From positions 124,001 through 188,000 of the forward strand of contig NZ_WRPP01000014.1 of the NCBI RefSeq assembly GCF_009760405.1: a DNA stretch of 64,000 nt. Direction: 5' to 3'. This DNA comes from Nocardia terrae. GTDB lineage: Bacteria; Actinomycetota; Actinomycetes; Mycobacteriales; Mycobacteriaceae. Of the stretch, positions 35,001 to 43,148 are shown one piece after another. Below the pieces are notes generated by a model that searched no databases, was not told where the DNA came from, and saw only the letters and a program-made list of their open reading frames with translations. The position numbers and the translations under genes are program-made. The stretch's first letter is position 1. Each line of letters starts with the position of its first letter.

Positions 35001-35715
35001 CGCGGTGGACCTGTTGGAGGATCTCCGGGCCTGGGACGAGGCCGCGGAGATGCGTTCCTTCCTCGCCGTGACACTGGCCGGTGCGGGGCAGCCGGCGGAG
35101 GCGCGGCGCGGGCTCGAACCCGCGCTCCGCGCGCTCGGCGGCCTGCCGCTCGACGTTCCGGTGACGAAGCCGAATTACCGCCTCGCCGCCGCCTCCGCCG
35201 CCATGGCGGAAGTCGAACTCGCCGAAGGGGATATCGACACCGGGCTGCGCCGCTTCCGCTACATGCTGCCGCTCATGAACTGGCCGCACGATGTCGGTGT
35301 GCCGGGACCGGGGACCCTGATCCTGGTCGCCGCCGCCATCGACGCGCACGTGCTGAACGGCCGCGCCGACGAGATGACGCGCCCCGCGGCCGACCTGATC
35401 GATGTCAGCCTGCGCATGCTGGCCCAGTTCTACGATCTGCCGCAGCTCGGCGCGGTGGGCTGCGCGATCGGAAGCTACCTGCTCGCCACCGGGCAGCACC
35501 TTGACAGCGCCCTGGAGCTGGTGGTCCTGACGCCGAAAGTCTTCGGACGTCAGGACTATCCGTCTCAGCAGTGGAGCGTTCACCTCGACCTGCATCGCCC
35601 GGCGCTGGGTGAGGCGCGGGTGGCGGCCGCCCTGGACGCGGTGGCCGGACTGGGCCGCCGCAAGGCCGCCGACCGGATCATGGAACGCCTGAAGGCGGTC
35701 GCGGGCACGTTCTAG
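32026..35715 (+). CDS. SARP/AfsR-type transcriptional regulator (BTAD, NB-ARC, TPR)
   Basis: 1229 residues. An OmpR-like winged helix (~20-105, with SRSAQALIDDIWGETPP) is followed by a bacterial transcriptional activator domain (~110-270). A Ser/Gly/Thr-rich linker (~275-410) leads to a STAND-type NTPase with P-loop GPGGTGKT at about 440 and Walker B TLLILDNCEH. The C-terminal ~450 residues form TPR-like helices. Such proteins integrate signals to activate secondary metabolism. No biosynthetic cluster adjoins it, so its target is unclear. The start at 32026 has GAGGA directly ahead; GTG 32071 is an alternative. Confidence 0.88.
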   Translation: MYSEKGSSSSTGSARVANVGDSTLVALLGEVALRRDGALAAVPGARARLLVAALASHPGRSRSAQALIDDIWGETPPRAPMNALHTQVSRLRSALPEGALEIGPAGYRLVLAPDQVDLTLAGQLEKQARQAHSAGDDPACLDLLTAARALWRGEPAADLPPGPVADELAALAATRRRALDALELSAREAVGDLPAAIDLAQHAVAADPFDEPAHATLMRLLAAAGRTNEALDVFATLRTRLVDQLGADPGPALVALNTAILRGEPLPGQPTRGITPGVGSRRVAGTASPTDSAAAQSYTSSHPEADAADPGAHVPEARGGVHRPDVLTGVGARGLSAVPDDGDGPAGYPATTAGTTPAFTEMSRTQGNSQNIGRGSGSDGSGSAHSRAVGFAQAAVARQQVGEAAIGLRAAPNPLLGREADLTALLELLGTSRVVTVLGPGGTGKTRIANELGARTAHDTAVVLVELASLRADPESTADTRLEIEAAIAATLGVADMGRETNLLRQVQGRDIRQRLRAALGVGPTLLILDNCEHLIEPVAEMVADLVGVSDQLTILTTSRAPLEITAEAVYPLPPLTIDAAGSPATDLFAARARAVRPSVRMDPEVVARLCRTLDGLPLAIELAAARVRTMSVEEIESRLDHRFALLRTGDRSSPQRHRTLHAVIEWSWNLLDEPQRVALRRLCRFSAGFTLAAAETVLSGAEIDDPATAVDGLVGQSLLTVLEDDEGGTRYRMLETVREFGEEQLAFTGESDLVMNRMSQWARDIAVAAARRYQSGEQVAAALDMGAEMDNLLAVLRYALERRDTETVHTVFPILSALWVLRGAHAELISWSPRIIALPPQTHPRVETETDLYVYGQLMLGLHMSFGGDLRRIARVRTAIRRILASAAPMSPVSRYLGELVTQPRNTTQLGRRLSAGVRSADRMTQMAALMLRANLCENIGLVHQSMRDGETALRINGDGDTWSTAMTCQHLASLHGQSARYAQAVDYYRRAVDLLEDLRAWDEAAEMRSFLAVTLAGAGQPAEARRGLEPALRALGGLPLDVPVTKPNYRLAAASAAMAEVELAEGDIDTGLRRFRYMLPLMNWPHDVGVPGPGTLILVAAAIDAHVLNGRADEMTRPAADLIDVSLRMLAQFYDLPQLGAVGCAIGSYLLATGQHLDSALELVVLTPKVFGRQDYPSQQWSVHLDLHRPALGEARVAAALDAVAGLGRRKAADRIMERLKAVAGTF

Positions 35716-36581
35716 GTTTCCGAGCCCACCGGTTCCCGATCCGGTTCGCGATCCTCGGTGCGGTCCGAGCGCAGCAGCCGCCAGGCGATCGCGCCCAGGG
35801 CGATCGCGCCGAGCACCAGCAGCACCGTCGTGTTCGACACCAGGTCGCCGAGTCGGCGGACTCGGTTCTCCATCGCGAATTCGGTGTCGGCGCTGAGGAT
35901 TCCGGGTAGAGCCGCGGTGCCGTCGAAGGCGAGGAACAGGACGCCGAGGGCAATGAAGAACAGCCCCGACAGCACCGAGGTGGTGTGGAGATCGATGCGG
36001 CCGAGCCGGAAGCTGCGGCCGCGCAGCCACTTTCGCCTGCCCAGCTCGAAGCGGTCCCAGAGGGAGGCCAGGACGAACAGCGGGGCGGCCAGGCCCAGGG
36101 CGTAGACCGCGAGCAGCAGGCCGCCCTGGACCGGGGAACCGCCGACGGCCGCGACCGCGAGGATCGAGCCCAGGATCGGGCCCGCGCAGAACCCGGCCAG
36201 GCCGTAGACCAGCCCGAGCAGGTAGACCGCGCCCGCCTGCTCGGGCCGGCCCCGCCCGGCGGCCGCGCGCTGGGCGAAGCCGAAAGCGAAACCGCGGCCG
36301 AGGATTTGGACGACACCGAGCACGATGATGGTCCAGCCGCCGATGGCGATGAGCAGCTCGCGATGCCCGACCAGTACCCGACCGGCCAGCGAGCCCGCCG
36401 CGCCGAGCGGGACCAGGGTGGTGCACAGGCCCAGGTAGAACAGGCCGGTCCGGGCCAGCAGTCGGCCCCGGGATTCGAAGGAGTAGGCGAAGAAACTGGG
36501 CAGCAGCAGCGCGCTGCACGGGCTGAGCAGTGCCAGCAGCCCGCCCAGGAAGGCCGCGAAAAAGCCGATGCCGCCGGTCAT
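35712..36581 (-). CDS. CcdA/DsbD-like thiol-disulfide transporter
   Basis: 289 residues with about six to seven transmembrane helices. The redox cysteines are in LLSPCSALLLPSFF and GLAGFCAGPILGS, as in CcdA-family proteins. ATG 36581 overlaps the stop of the DsbA-like gene (ATGA), so the two form a coupled redox pair separate from the ccdA at 17158. It ends on the same CTAG as the convergent SARP gene. Confidence 0.85.
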   Translation of the reverse strand: MTGGIGFFAAFLGGLLALLSPCSALLLPSFFAYSFESRGRLLARTGLFYLGLCTTLVPLGAAGSLAGRVLVGHRELLIAIGGWTIIVLGVVQILGRGFAFGFAQRAAAGRGRPEQAGAVYLLGLVYGLAGFCAGPILGSILAVAAVGGSPVQGGLLLAVYALGLAAPLFVLASLWDRFELGRRKWLRGRSFRLGRIDLHTTSVLSGLFFIALGVLFLAFDGTAALPGILSADTEFAMENRVRRLGDLVSNTTVLLVLGAIALGAIAWRLLRSDRTEDREPDREPVGSET

Positions 36582-37324
36582 TCCGTGGCCTGCCCGGTGG
36601 CGGCGCGCGCCGCCTCGATGCTCGCGCGGAACTGCTCGATCGGCTGCGCGCCCAGAATCGGGCGGCCGTTGACGAGGAACGCCGGGGTGGAATTGACGCC
36701 GATGCCGATGCCCTCGTTCACATCGGCCTGTACGGCCGCGGTGGCGGCCGAAGAAGCGAGGTCGGCGCGGAACTTCTCGATATCGGGCACGCCCGCCTCG
36801 CCCGCCAGATCGACGAGCTTGTCGCGGGTGAACGCGCCGGTGTTCTTCTTCTCGGGGGCGTGATCGAACAACGCCCGGTGGTACTCCCAGAACTTGCCCT
36901 GCTGTCCGGCCGCCCACGCGGCCCGCGACGCGTCCTCGGACTCGGCTCCGAAAATCGCCAGGCTGCGCCATTCGATGCGCAGTACGCCCTGGTCGACGTA
37001 CTGGGAAACGAGCTGGGGTTCGATCTTGGTGGCGAAGACCTTGCAGAACGGGCACTGGAAATCCGAGTACTCGACCATGACGACCGGGGCGTCGGCGCGG
37101 CCCAGGGCCAGCGGATCGCGGGCATCGCGCTTGGCCAGCGTCGCCAGTTGCGCGTACAGGGGATTGGTCTCGGTCGGCGCGGCGACCGGCTCATCGGGCT
37201 TCTTGTCGGCGCCGAGCATTTGGATCGCCGCGATCGCGAGCAGCCCGACGGCCGCGATGAGGGCGAGACCGGCGAAGGTCCTTCTGGTTTTGAGGGTGGC
37301 GGGATTCTTGCGCTTTCGGGACAT
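36578..37324 (-). CDS. DsbA-family membrane-anchored thiol oxidoreductase
   Basis: 248 residues. A signal anchor (RRTFAGLALIAAVGLLAIAAIQML) is followed by a DsbA-type thioredoxin domain with CPFC in EYSDFQCPFCKVFA and the cis-Pro in GVNSTPAFLVNG. It acts outside the membrane on protein disulfides, presumably with the coupled CcdA-like protein. ATG 37324 has GGAG 8 nt upstream. Confidence 0.9.
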   Translation of the reverse strand: MSRKRKNPATLKTRRTFAGLALIAAVGLLAIAAIQMLGADKKPDEPVAAPTETNPLYAQLATLAKRDARDPLALGRADAPVVMVEYSDFQCPFCKVFATKIEPQLVSQYVDQGVLRIEWRSLAIFGAESEDASRAAWAAGQQGKFWEYHRALFDHAPEKKNTGAFTRDKLVDLAGEAGVPDIEKFRADLASSAATAAVQADVNEGIGIGVNSTPAFLVNGRPILGAQPIEQFRASIEAARAATGQATE

Positions 37325-37385
37325 GCGAGTACTCCTCAACGGCCGCATGGAGAATGACGAAAAGGTGCTGGATCATTCAGGGGGT

Positions 37386-37844
37386 CTAAATGATCAGCAC
37401 GGTCGTCAGGTGCGGAGCCGCCACCGGAGGGGTGGGTGCGCGCGGTTGCTTCCCGATCGAAAGCTGCTGGGGCGTCCGGAATTCCGGGTCGAGAACGGCG
37501 CAGGCGGCGGCGAGTTGGTCGCCGAGCGCGCGGGGCGGGCTGACGAGCATGCCGGTGGGATCGGAGGCCGGATGCTCCTGTTTGCGACAGGCGGGGGCCG
37601 GATCGAGGGCCGGATGCCCGGAATCCTTGGTGACCCGCGTATCGAGCGCGGTGACGGAAACCGTCGGCGTGCTCGAATCGAGCAGTGAAATCCGCTGTGA
37701 CGAGCCCCATCCCGCGACCGCGGCGATGAGCCCCAGGACAATCAGGACTCCCGCGAAGAGCGCACCCCGAGAGAGCCGAACGGACCTTCGGCTGATCGAG
37801 GCGGGAGCGGGATTCACCGGACCGACCATAACAGGGCCGGGCAT
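37386..37844 (-). CDS. Membrane-anchored protein of unknown function
   Basis: Up to 152 residues: a short Pro/Ser head, one transmembrane helix (GALFAGVLIVLGLIAAVAGW), then an extracytoplasmic domain with two cysteines (PAPACRKQEHPASDP and LAAACAVLDPEFR). The start is uncertain (37844 or 37829), as neither has a good ribosome-binding site. It lies directly upstream of the DsbA/CcdA pair and may be one of its partners. Confidence 0.6.
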   Translation of the reverse strand: MPGPVMVGPVNPAPASISRRSVRLSRGALFAGVLIVLGLIAAVAGWGSSQRISLLDSSTPTVSVTALDTRVTKDSGHPALDPAPACRKQEHPASDPTGMLVSPPRALGDQLAAACAVLDPEFRTPQQLSIGKQPRAPTPPVAAPHLTTVLII

Positions 37845-37861
37845 ACCCCTGGCAAACAGAA

Positions 37862-37895
37862 AGGCCCGCCCATCGATTTCTCGATGGGCGGGCCT
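37862..37895 (-). terminator. Terminator of the DrrAB-type ABC transporter operon
   Basis: A perfect 15-bp stem (37862-37876 with 37881-37895) has a TTTC loop. On the minus strand it is followed by TTCTGTTT. It lies 24 nt after the permease stop at 37919. Confidence 0.85.
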
Positions 37896-37918
37896 CCCAA
37901 CCGCGGGGCGCGGGCGCG

Positions 37919-38758
37919 TCAGGCGCGCCGCATGTACGCCTTCACCGCGAGCGGGGCGAAGATCGCGATCACGGCCACCGAGCCGATGATCGAATACACC
38001 AGGTTGTGGCTGTAGACGTTGTCGTTCATCAGCTCACGGGCTGCATTCACCATGTAGTAGATCGGGTTGGCCTTGTTGACGCCCTGCAGCCAGCCCGGCA
38101 TGGTCGACACCGGTGTGAACGCGCCGGACATGAACGTCAGCGGGAACATGATCATCATCGAGATGCCCTGCACCGCCGGCGCGCTCTTACCCGTGATGCC
38201 GATCAACGCCCAGATCCAGCTGATCGCGAACGAGCAGAACACGACCAGCAAAGCGGCGACCACTACGGCCACGAAGCCGCCTTGCGGCCGGTAGCCGAGG
38301 ACCATGCCCATGGCGATGGTGAGCACGGTCGCCAGGCCGTAGCGCACCATATCCGCCAGCAGTGCACCCGACAGTGCCGAAATACGGGCGATGGGAAGGG
38401 ATTTGAAGCGGTCGAAGACGCCCTTGTCCATATCCTCCCGCATCTGGGTACCGGTAACCACGGAGGTCAGCACCACTGTCTGCACCAGCAGGCCCGGGAT
38501 AAGGATCGGCAGGTAGCCCGAGACGCTGTGCGCGATGGCCCCGCCGAAGATGCCCGCGAACAGTGCGGTGAACAGAATCGGCTGGATCGTGACATCGAAC
38601 AGCTGCTCGGGGTTGTGCTTGATCTTGAGGATTCCGCGGTAGGCCATGGTGAACGAGTTCGCCACCGCCTGCTTGAACGGAATGTGGTTGCTCACTTCGG
38701 GAATGGGTGCGGCCTCGGCCGCGTGCCGCCCAGCGGGGGCGGAGAGAGTCGTGGTCAT
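37919..38758 (-). CDS. ABC-2 type exporter permease (DrrB-like)
   Basis: 279 residues with six transmembrane helices and the ABC-2 signature region (MREDMDKGVFDRFKSLPIAR; MFPLTFMSGAFTPVSTMPGWLQ). It pairs with the ATP-binding protein, whose stop overlaps this ATG by 4 nt. The family exports daunorubicin-type drugs or, in mycobacteria, envelope lipids; substrate unknown. Confidence 0.9.
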   Translation of the reverse strand: MTTTLSAPAGRHAAEAAPIPEVSNHIPFKQAVANSFTMAYRGILKIKHNPEQLFDVTIQPILFTALFAGIFGGAIAHSVSGYLPILIPGLLVQTVVLTSVVTGTQMREDMDKGVFDRFKSLPIARISALSGALLADMVRYGLATVLTIAMGMVLGYRPQGGFVAVVVAALLVVFCSFAISWIWALIGITGKSAPAVQGISMMIMFPLTFMSGAFTPVSTMPGWLQGVNKANPIYYMVNAARELMNDNVYSHNLVYSIIGSVAVIAIFAPLAVKAYMRRA

Positions 38759-39765
38759 GCCGCGCTCCGTTCGGTCTCGTCGGTGTCGTTCTCGGCCGCG
38801 TGCCCGGTGAGCGCGAAGAAGACTTCGTCCAGGCTCGGCTTGGCGACGTTGATCTCGTCGACCCGGATGTCGTGCTCACGCAACCGGATCAGGATGTCGG
38901 TGGTGATACTGGGGTCGGGCAGGGGAGCGGTGATACGCCCCGCCTCGGGGGTGATGGTGGCCTCGACGGTCCGGCCCGCCGCGCGGGACAGCAACTCGCC
39001 CACCAGGTTCCGGGCCTCCTCGATGCGATCGCGCTCGGCCAGCGTCAGCTGCAGCGCGGACAGGCCGACCGAGGACTTGAGCTGATCGGAGGTGCCGTCG
39101 GCGATGACCTTGCCGTGGTCGATGACCGCGATCCGGTCGGCCAGCTGGTCGGCCTCGTCCAGATACTGCGTGGTGAGCAGCACGGTCGAGCCCTCCCGCA
39201 CCAGGCGGCGGATGGTGTCCCACATCTGGGCGCGGGTGCGCGGGTCGAGGCCGGTGGTCGGCTCGTCCAGGAACAGCAGCGGCGGGCGCGAGATCAGGCT
39301 GGCAGCCAGATCCAGGCGTCGGCGCATGCCGCCGGAGAAGTTCTCCAGCGCCTTGTCGGCGGCGTCGGTCAGCCCGAACTCCTCGAGCAGTTCGGCCGCC
39401 TTGCGCCGCGAGTCGCTCCGGGACAGACCCAGCAGACGCGAGAAGATGACGAGATTCTCGGTGGCCGAGAGCTTTTCGTCGACGGACGCGTACTGTCCCG
39501 TGACGCCGATCAGCGAGCGCACCGCGGTGGGCTCGGCGATCACGTCGTGGCCGAAGATGCGGGCGCTGCCGCCGTCGGGGCGCAGCAGGGTCGCGAGCAT
39601 GCGGATGGTGGTGGTCTTGCCGGCTCCGTTGGGTCCGAGCACGCCGTAGACAGCCCCCCGCGGCACCGCGAGACTCACGCCGTCAACGGCCCGCTGCTCC
39701 CCGAAGACCTTGACCAAGCCCTCAGCCTCGATGGCGAGTGCCTCAGCAGGTGTGTAAGAAGTCAT
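38755..39765 (-). CDS. ABC transporter ATP-binding protein (DrrA-like)
   Basis: 336 residues. Walker A is GPNGAGKTTT, the signature is FSGGMRRRLDLAASLI, Walker B is LLFLDEPT and the switch His lies near LLTTQYLDEAD. The ~100-residue C-terminal extension with VDEINVAKPSLDEVFFALTG is typical of DrrA-type exporters. ATG 39765 gives the normal N-terminus; upstream codons are non-coding. Confidence 0.93.
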   Translation of the reverse strand: MTSYTPAEALAIEAEGLVKVFGEQRAVDGVSLAVPRGAVYGVLGPNGAGKTTTIRMLATLLRPDGGSARIFGHDVIAEPTAVRSLIGVTGQYASVDEKLSATENLVIFSRLLGLSRSDSRRKAAELLEEFGLTDAADKALENFSGGMRRRLDLAASLISRPPLLFLDEPTTGLDPRTRAQMWDTIRRLVREGSTVLLTTQYLDEADQLADRIAVIDHGKVIADGTSDQLKSSVGLSALQLTLAERDRIEEARNLVGELLSRAAGRTVEATITPEAGRITAPLPDPSITTDILIRLREHDIRVDEINVAKPSLDEVFFALTGHAAENDTDETERSAA

Positions 39766-39810
39766 GCGATAACCATGGGGTGGGCCCCTTGCGCCCACCT
39801 TGCACGGCGA

Positions 39811-39900
39811 TTGCGTCACCGACGCAAGCAACGACGGCGCTCACGCAAGAACGCGATGTATCAGCGTAAATAGCCGATATATCGACGCAAGCGGTCGATA
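39811..39900. promoter_or_regulatory. Inverted repeats upstream of drrAB and after menE
   Basis: TTGCGTC-ACC-GACGCAA (39811-39827) is a perfect 7-3-7 dyad 46 nt before the drrA-like start and looks like an operator. A second dyad, TATCGAC-N7-GTCGATA (39880-39886 and 39894-39900), lies 16 nt after the menE stop and may be its weak terminator. It contains a further GACGCAA copy. No adjacent regulator gene is seen. Confidence 0.5.
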
Positions 39901-39915
39901 GTGTGCCGCGCCGAA

Positions 39916-41079
39916 TCAGTTCGGCGAGGCGGCCAGCAGTACCTGACGCAGCTTCGCCCGGTCGGGCTTGCCCGGCCCCCGCAGCGGAAGTTCGTCCAGC
40001 ACGGCCAGTTCGCGCGGGGCGGCGATGGCGTCGAGTTCGGCGACCACGTGCTCACGGAGTTCGTCGAGGGTCGGGGCCGTCGCGCCCGGGGCCGGGACGA
40101 TGGCCGTCGCCACTCGCTGCCCGAGACGGTCGTCGGGGAGGCCGAGGACCACGCATTCGGAGACGGCCGGGTGCGTGATCAGGACGGCCTCGACGACCTG
40201 GGGGATGACCAGCAGGCCGCCGGTCATGATGGCCTCGTCGAGGCGACCGGTGATGCTGAGCACGCCATTGTCGAAATGGCCCGCGTCCTCGGTGCGGAAC
40301 CAGCCGGGTTCGGCGAAGGCGGGGTGGTCGGCGATATTGCGGTAGCCCTTGGCGACCATGTCGCCGCCGAGCAGCACGCGGCCGTCCTCGATGCGTACCT
40401 TCGTGCCCGTCAGGGGTACTCCCTCGTACACGCAGCCGCCGCAGGTTTCGCTCATGCCGTAGGTGCGGAAGACGGTGATGCCCGCCGCACGGGCCCGTTC
40501 CAGCACCGGCTTCGGCGTCGCTGCCCCGCCGACCAGGACGGCGTCCAGCGAGGCCAGCGCCTCGGTGGCGGCGGGCTCGTCGAGGGCCTTGATGAGCTGG
40601 GTCGGGACCAGCGAGGTGTAGCGGCGTTCGCCGCGCATGCTCGCGATCGCGCCGACCAGCGCCTCGGGCAGGAAGCCGCCGGAGACATCGAGGGTGATCG
40701 GTTCGGTGCCCGCCAGAATGCTGCGCAAGAGCACCTGAATGCCCGCGATGTGATGGGTCGGCAGCGCCAGCAACCACTGCCCGGGCCCGCCCAGTCGCTC
40801 GTGGGTGGCGTCGCCGCTGGCCCGCAGATTGGCCGGGGTGAGCATGGCGCCCTTGGGGTTTCCGGTGGTGCCGGAGGTGGTGACCACCAGGGCCACCTCG
40901 TCGTCGATCTCCTCGCCGGGCCGCAGGCTGCCGCTCAGGCGCTGGGTCTCGCGGCGGTCGGCGGTCGGGACCGGGAGCCAGGCGGGGCCGTTGCCCTCCA
41001 GAGCCTCTCGGAGATGCGGCAATACTTCGCCCACCGCTGCGCCGGTGGGCATGGGAAGAATTCGGAGGGTATTGCTCAC
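39916..41079 (-). CDS. menE: o-succinylbenzoate-CoA ligase
   Basis: 387 residues of the AMP-forming acyl-CoA synthetase family. The P-loop is TTSGTTGNPKG, followed by FRTYGMSETCGG, GWFRTEDAGH and the C-terminal lysine in LPLRGPGKPDRAK. It activates o-succinylbenzoate with ATP and CoA for menaquinone. GTG 41079 (SNTLRILPMPTG) is chosen as the first start near the homology; it lacks a clear ribosome-binding site. Confidence 0.92.
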   Translation of the reverse strand: MSNTLRILPMPTGAAVGEVLPHLREALEGNGPAWLPVPTADRRETQRLSGSLRPGEEIDDEVALVVTTSGTTGNPKGAMLTPANLRASGDATHERLGGPGQWLLALPTHHIAGIQVLLRSILAGTEPITLDVSGGFLPEALVGAIASMRGERRYTSLVPTQLIKALDEPAATEALASLDAVLVGGAATPKPVLERARAAGITVFRTYGMSETCGGCVYEGVPLTGTKVRIEDGRVLLGGDMVAKGYRNIADHPAFAEPGWFRTEDAGHFDNGVLSITGRLDEAIMTGGLLVIPQVVEAVLITHPAVSECVVLGLPDDRLGQRVATAIVPAPGATAPTLDELREHVVAELDAIAAPRELAVLDELPLRGPGKPDRAKLRQVLLAASPN

Positions 41080-41161
41080 GTTCGCGATCGTGTCATTCCG
41101 TGGAGTGGCGGCGCGCGGAGGGGTCGGCGCCCGGGTGTCGATGCTGCAGGGTCTCGTGCGG

Positions 41162-41524
41162 TCAGTCGGACGTCGGTGTCGCCAGTGGCCATCCACCGGC
41201 TGCGAGCCTGGAGGCCACCCGAGCGATATCGTCCTCGCCGGGCTGCTCCTTGGCAACTCGGGCAATCGCCGCCTCGATGTCGGCGCGGTCGATGCCGGAG
41301 GCGGCCACCCGCTCGCGAATGAGCTCCTCCACCACCAGGTGCACCTCGTAGTCGGTGAGCCGCCGGTGCAGCACCGCCAGCAGCGCCACATAGTCCGACT
41401 GCGGAATGCCCTGCGGATATCCCGCTTTCAACCAGTCCAGCACCTTGGTCAGCACATTCAGCCGCGACGGCGGAATGGGAGCCGGGTCCGTCGGGGACCG
41501 GTCGGGGCGTTCGGGGGTGCTCAC
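41162..41524 (-). CDS. DUF3349-like protein
   Basis: 120 residues. A Pro-rich head is followed by helices: LTKVLDWLKAGYPQGIPQSDYVALLAVLHRRLTDYEVHLVVEELI. This corresponds to Rv0543c by position and motif. It lies between menE and pit in the same order as in mycobacteria. Function unknown. Confidence 0.85.
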   Translation of the reverse strand: MSTPERPDRSPTDPAPIPPSRLNVLTKVLDWLKAGYPQGIPQSDYVALLAVLHRRLTDYEVHLVVEELIRERVAASGIDRADIEAAIARVAKEQPGEDDIARVASRLAAGGWPLATPTSD

Positions 41525-41549
41525 GAGCGTGCCTTTCGATCAGGCGGCG

Positions 41550-41819
41550 TCACGCGCCGAGCAGGTGAATACCGAGTCGGCTGGCCAGGAATCCGCGTGC
41601 GATGAAGAGCACACCGGCCACCACCGCGATCATGACCACGCCGAAGCAGAGCAGCGAGGCGGCCAGCGCGGCGGTGCGGGTGGCACCGGTCGCGCCGTCG
41701 TCCACCTGCGCCCGGAAGCGGATGCCGACGGCGAAGACGGTCGGCAGCCCGGCGCCGAAGATCAAGGCCGCCAGCATGACCCGCCACAGGTCGGAGAGGT
41801 TGTGCAACAGGGTGTGCAT
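41550..41819 (-). CDS. Small two-helix membrane protein
   Basis: 89 residues with two helices (VMLAALIFGAGLPTVFAVGI and LLCFGVVMIAVVAGVLFIA) separated by a hydrophilic loop. It corresponds to Rv0544c by position. It sits 9 nt downstream of the phosphate transporter stop and is probably its co-transcribed partner. Confidence 0.8.
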   Translation of the reverse strand: MHTLLHNLSDLWRVMLAALIFGAGLPTVFAVGIRFRAQVDDGATGATRTAALAASLLCFGVVMIAVVAGVLFIARGFLASRLGIHLLGA

Positions 41820-41828
41820 CGCGGTCTC

Positions 41829-43052
41829 CTAACCGATTCCGACGGTGTCGTCATTGCGGCGGGCCGGGGTGTCGTCAGCGTGGTGTTGCGCCGGAGCCGG
41901 TGTCGCGGCCGCGCCGCCGTCCCACTCATCGGTCACGTTGTGCGCGTTGACTTCCTCGCGCTTGGACCGGAGCCAGATGAACGCGGCCATGGCGATCAGC
42001 AGCGCCAGCACCACCAGCACGCCCGCGGTGCCGCCGATGCCGTGCAGGATGCCCCAGCAGATCGCGCCCACCACACCGGCCAGCGGCAGCGTCAGCACCC
42101 AGGCCGTCACCATGCGCCCGAGCACGCCCCAGCGCACCTCCGCGCCGGGCCGTCCGATGCCCGAGCCGAGGATGGATCCGGTCACCACCTGGGTGGTCGA
42201 GAGCGGCAGGCCGAAGTGGGCCGAGGTGAGAATGATCGCCGCGCTGGTGGATTCGGCGGCGAAGCCCTGCGGCGGCGCGATGTCGACCAGGCCCTTGCCC
42301 AGCGTGCGGATGATGCGCCAGCCGCCCAGGCAGGTGCCGGCGGCCATGGCGATGGCGCAGGACACGATCACCCACAGCGGCAGCGGATCGCTGGCCTTGG
42401 CGGTGCCGTGCGCGATGAGCGCCAGGAAGATGATGCCCATGGTCTTCTGCGCGTCATTGGTGCCGTGCGCCAGCGAGACCAGGGAGGCGGTGCCGATCTG
42501 CCCCCAGCGGAATCCGCGTGACACGGTCTTCTCGTTGCTGCCCTTTGTGACCCGGTACACCACCCAGGAGGCGATCGAGGCCACCAGCGCCGCGACGATC
42601 GGGGAGAGCACGGCCGGGATGATGATCTTCGCGAGCACGCCTTTGCTGCCCGCGGTCCAGATCACCCCGTGCCAGCCCAGCGCCGCGATGGTCGAGCCGA
42701 TGAGACCGCCGAACAGGGCGTGTGAGGAACTTGACGGCAAACCCAACAACCAGGTGAACAGATTCCACAGAATGCCGCCGACCAGACCGGCGAAGACGAT
42801 GTCGAGCAGTGCCCGCCCGCTCACCTCCGACAGGTCCACGATGCCCTCGGCCACCGTCGCGGCGACCGCGACGCTGAGGAATGCGCCTATCAGATTGAGG
42901 GCCCCGGACAGGAGTACGGCGGTACGCGGCCGTAGCGCCCCGGTGGCGATGGAGGTGGCCATCGCGTTCGCGGTGTCATGGAATCCGTTGGTGAAGTCGA
43001 ACGCCAAGGCTGTGCAAACAACGATCAGCAGAACGAGCAGTTCGGCAGACAC
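41829..43052 (-). CDS. pit: Low-affinity inorganic phosphate transporter (PiT family)
   Basis: 407 residues with about ten transmembrane helices. The two duplicated signature segments are FDFTNGFHDTANAMATSI near the N-terminus and SLAHGTNDAQKTMGIIF in the middle; a further PLSTTQVVTGSILG follows. It moves phosphate, probably as a metal-phosphate, with protons. A long acidic His-containing C-terminal tail is unstructured. It starts with GTG. Confidence 0.93.
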   Translation of the reverse strand: MSAELLVLLIVVCTALAFDFTNGFHDTANAMATSIATGALRPRTAVLLSGALNLIGAFLSVAVAATVAEGIVDLSEVSGRALLDIVFAGLVGGILWNLFTWLLGLPSSSSHALFGGLIGSTIAALGWHGVIWTAGSKGVLAKIIIPAVLSPIVAALVASIASWVVYRVTKGSNEKTVSRGFRWGQIGTASLVSLAHGTNDAQKTMGIIFLALIAHGTAKASDPLPLWVIVSCAIAMAAGTCLGGWRIIRTLGKGLVDIAPPQGFAAESTSAAIILTSAHFGLPLSTTQVVTGSILGSGIGRPGAEVRWGVLGRMVTAWVLTLPLAGVVGAICWGILHGIGGTAGVLVVLALLIAMAAFIWLRSKREEVNAHNVTDEWDGGAAATPAPAQHHADDTPARRNDDTVGIG

Positions 43053-43148
43053 ACCGATCAGTTTGCGCTATACCCTTTACGCTCCGTTAACCGGTGCCCC
43101 CCGACGCATTTCACAGTTACCTCCGTGCTAAGGAGCGGGCGCGGGTGG

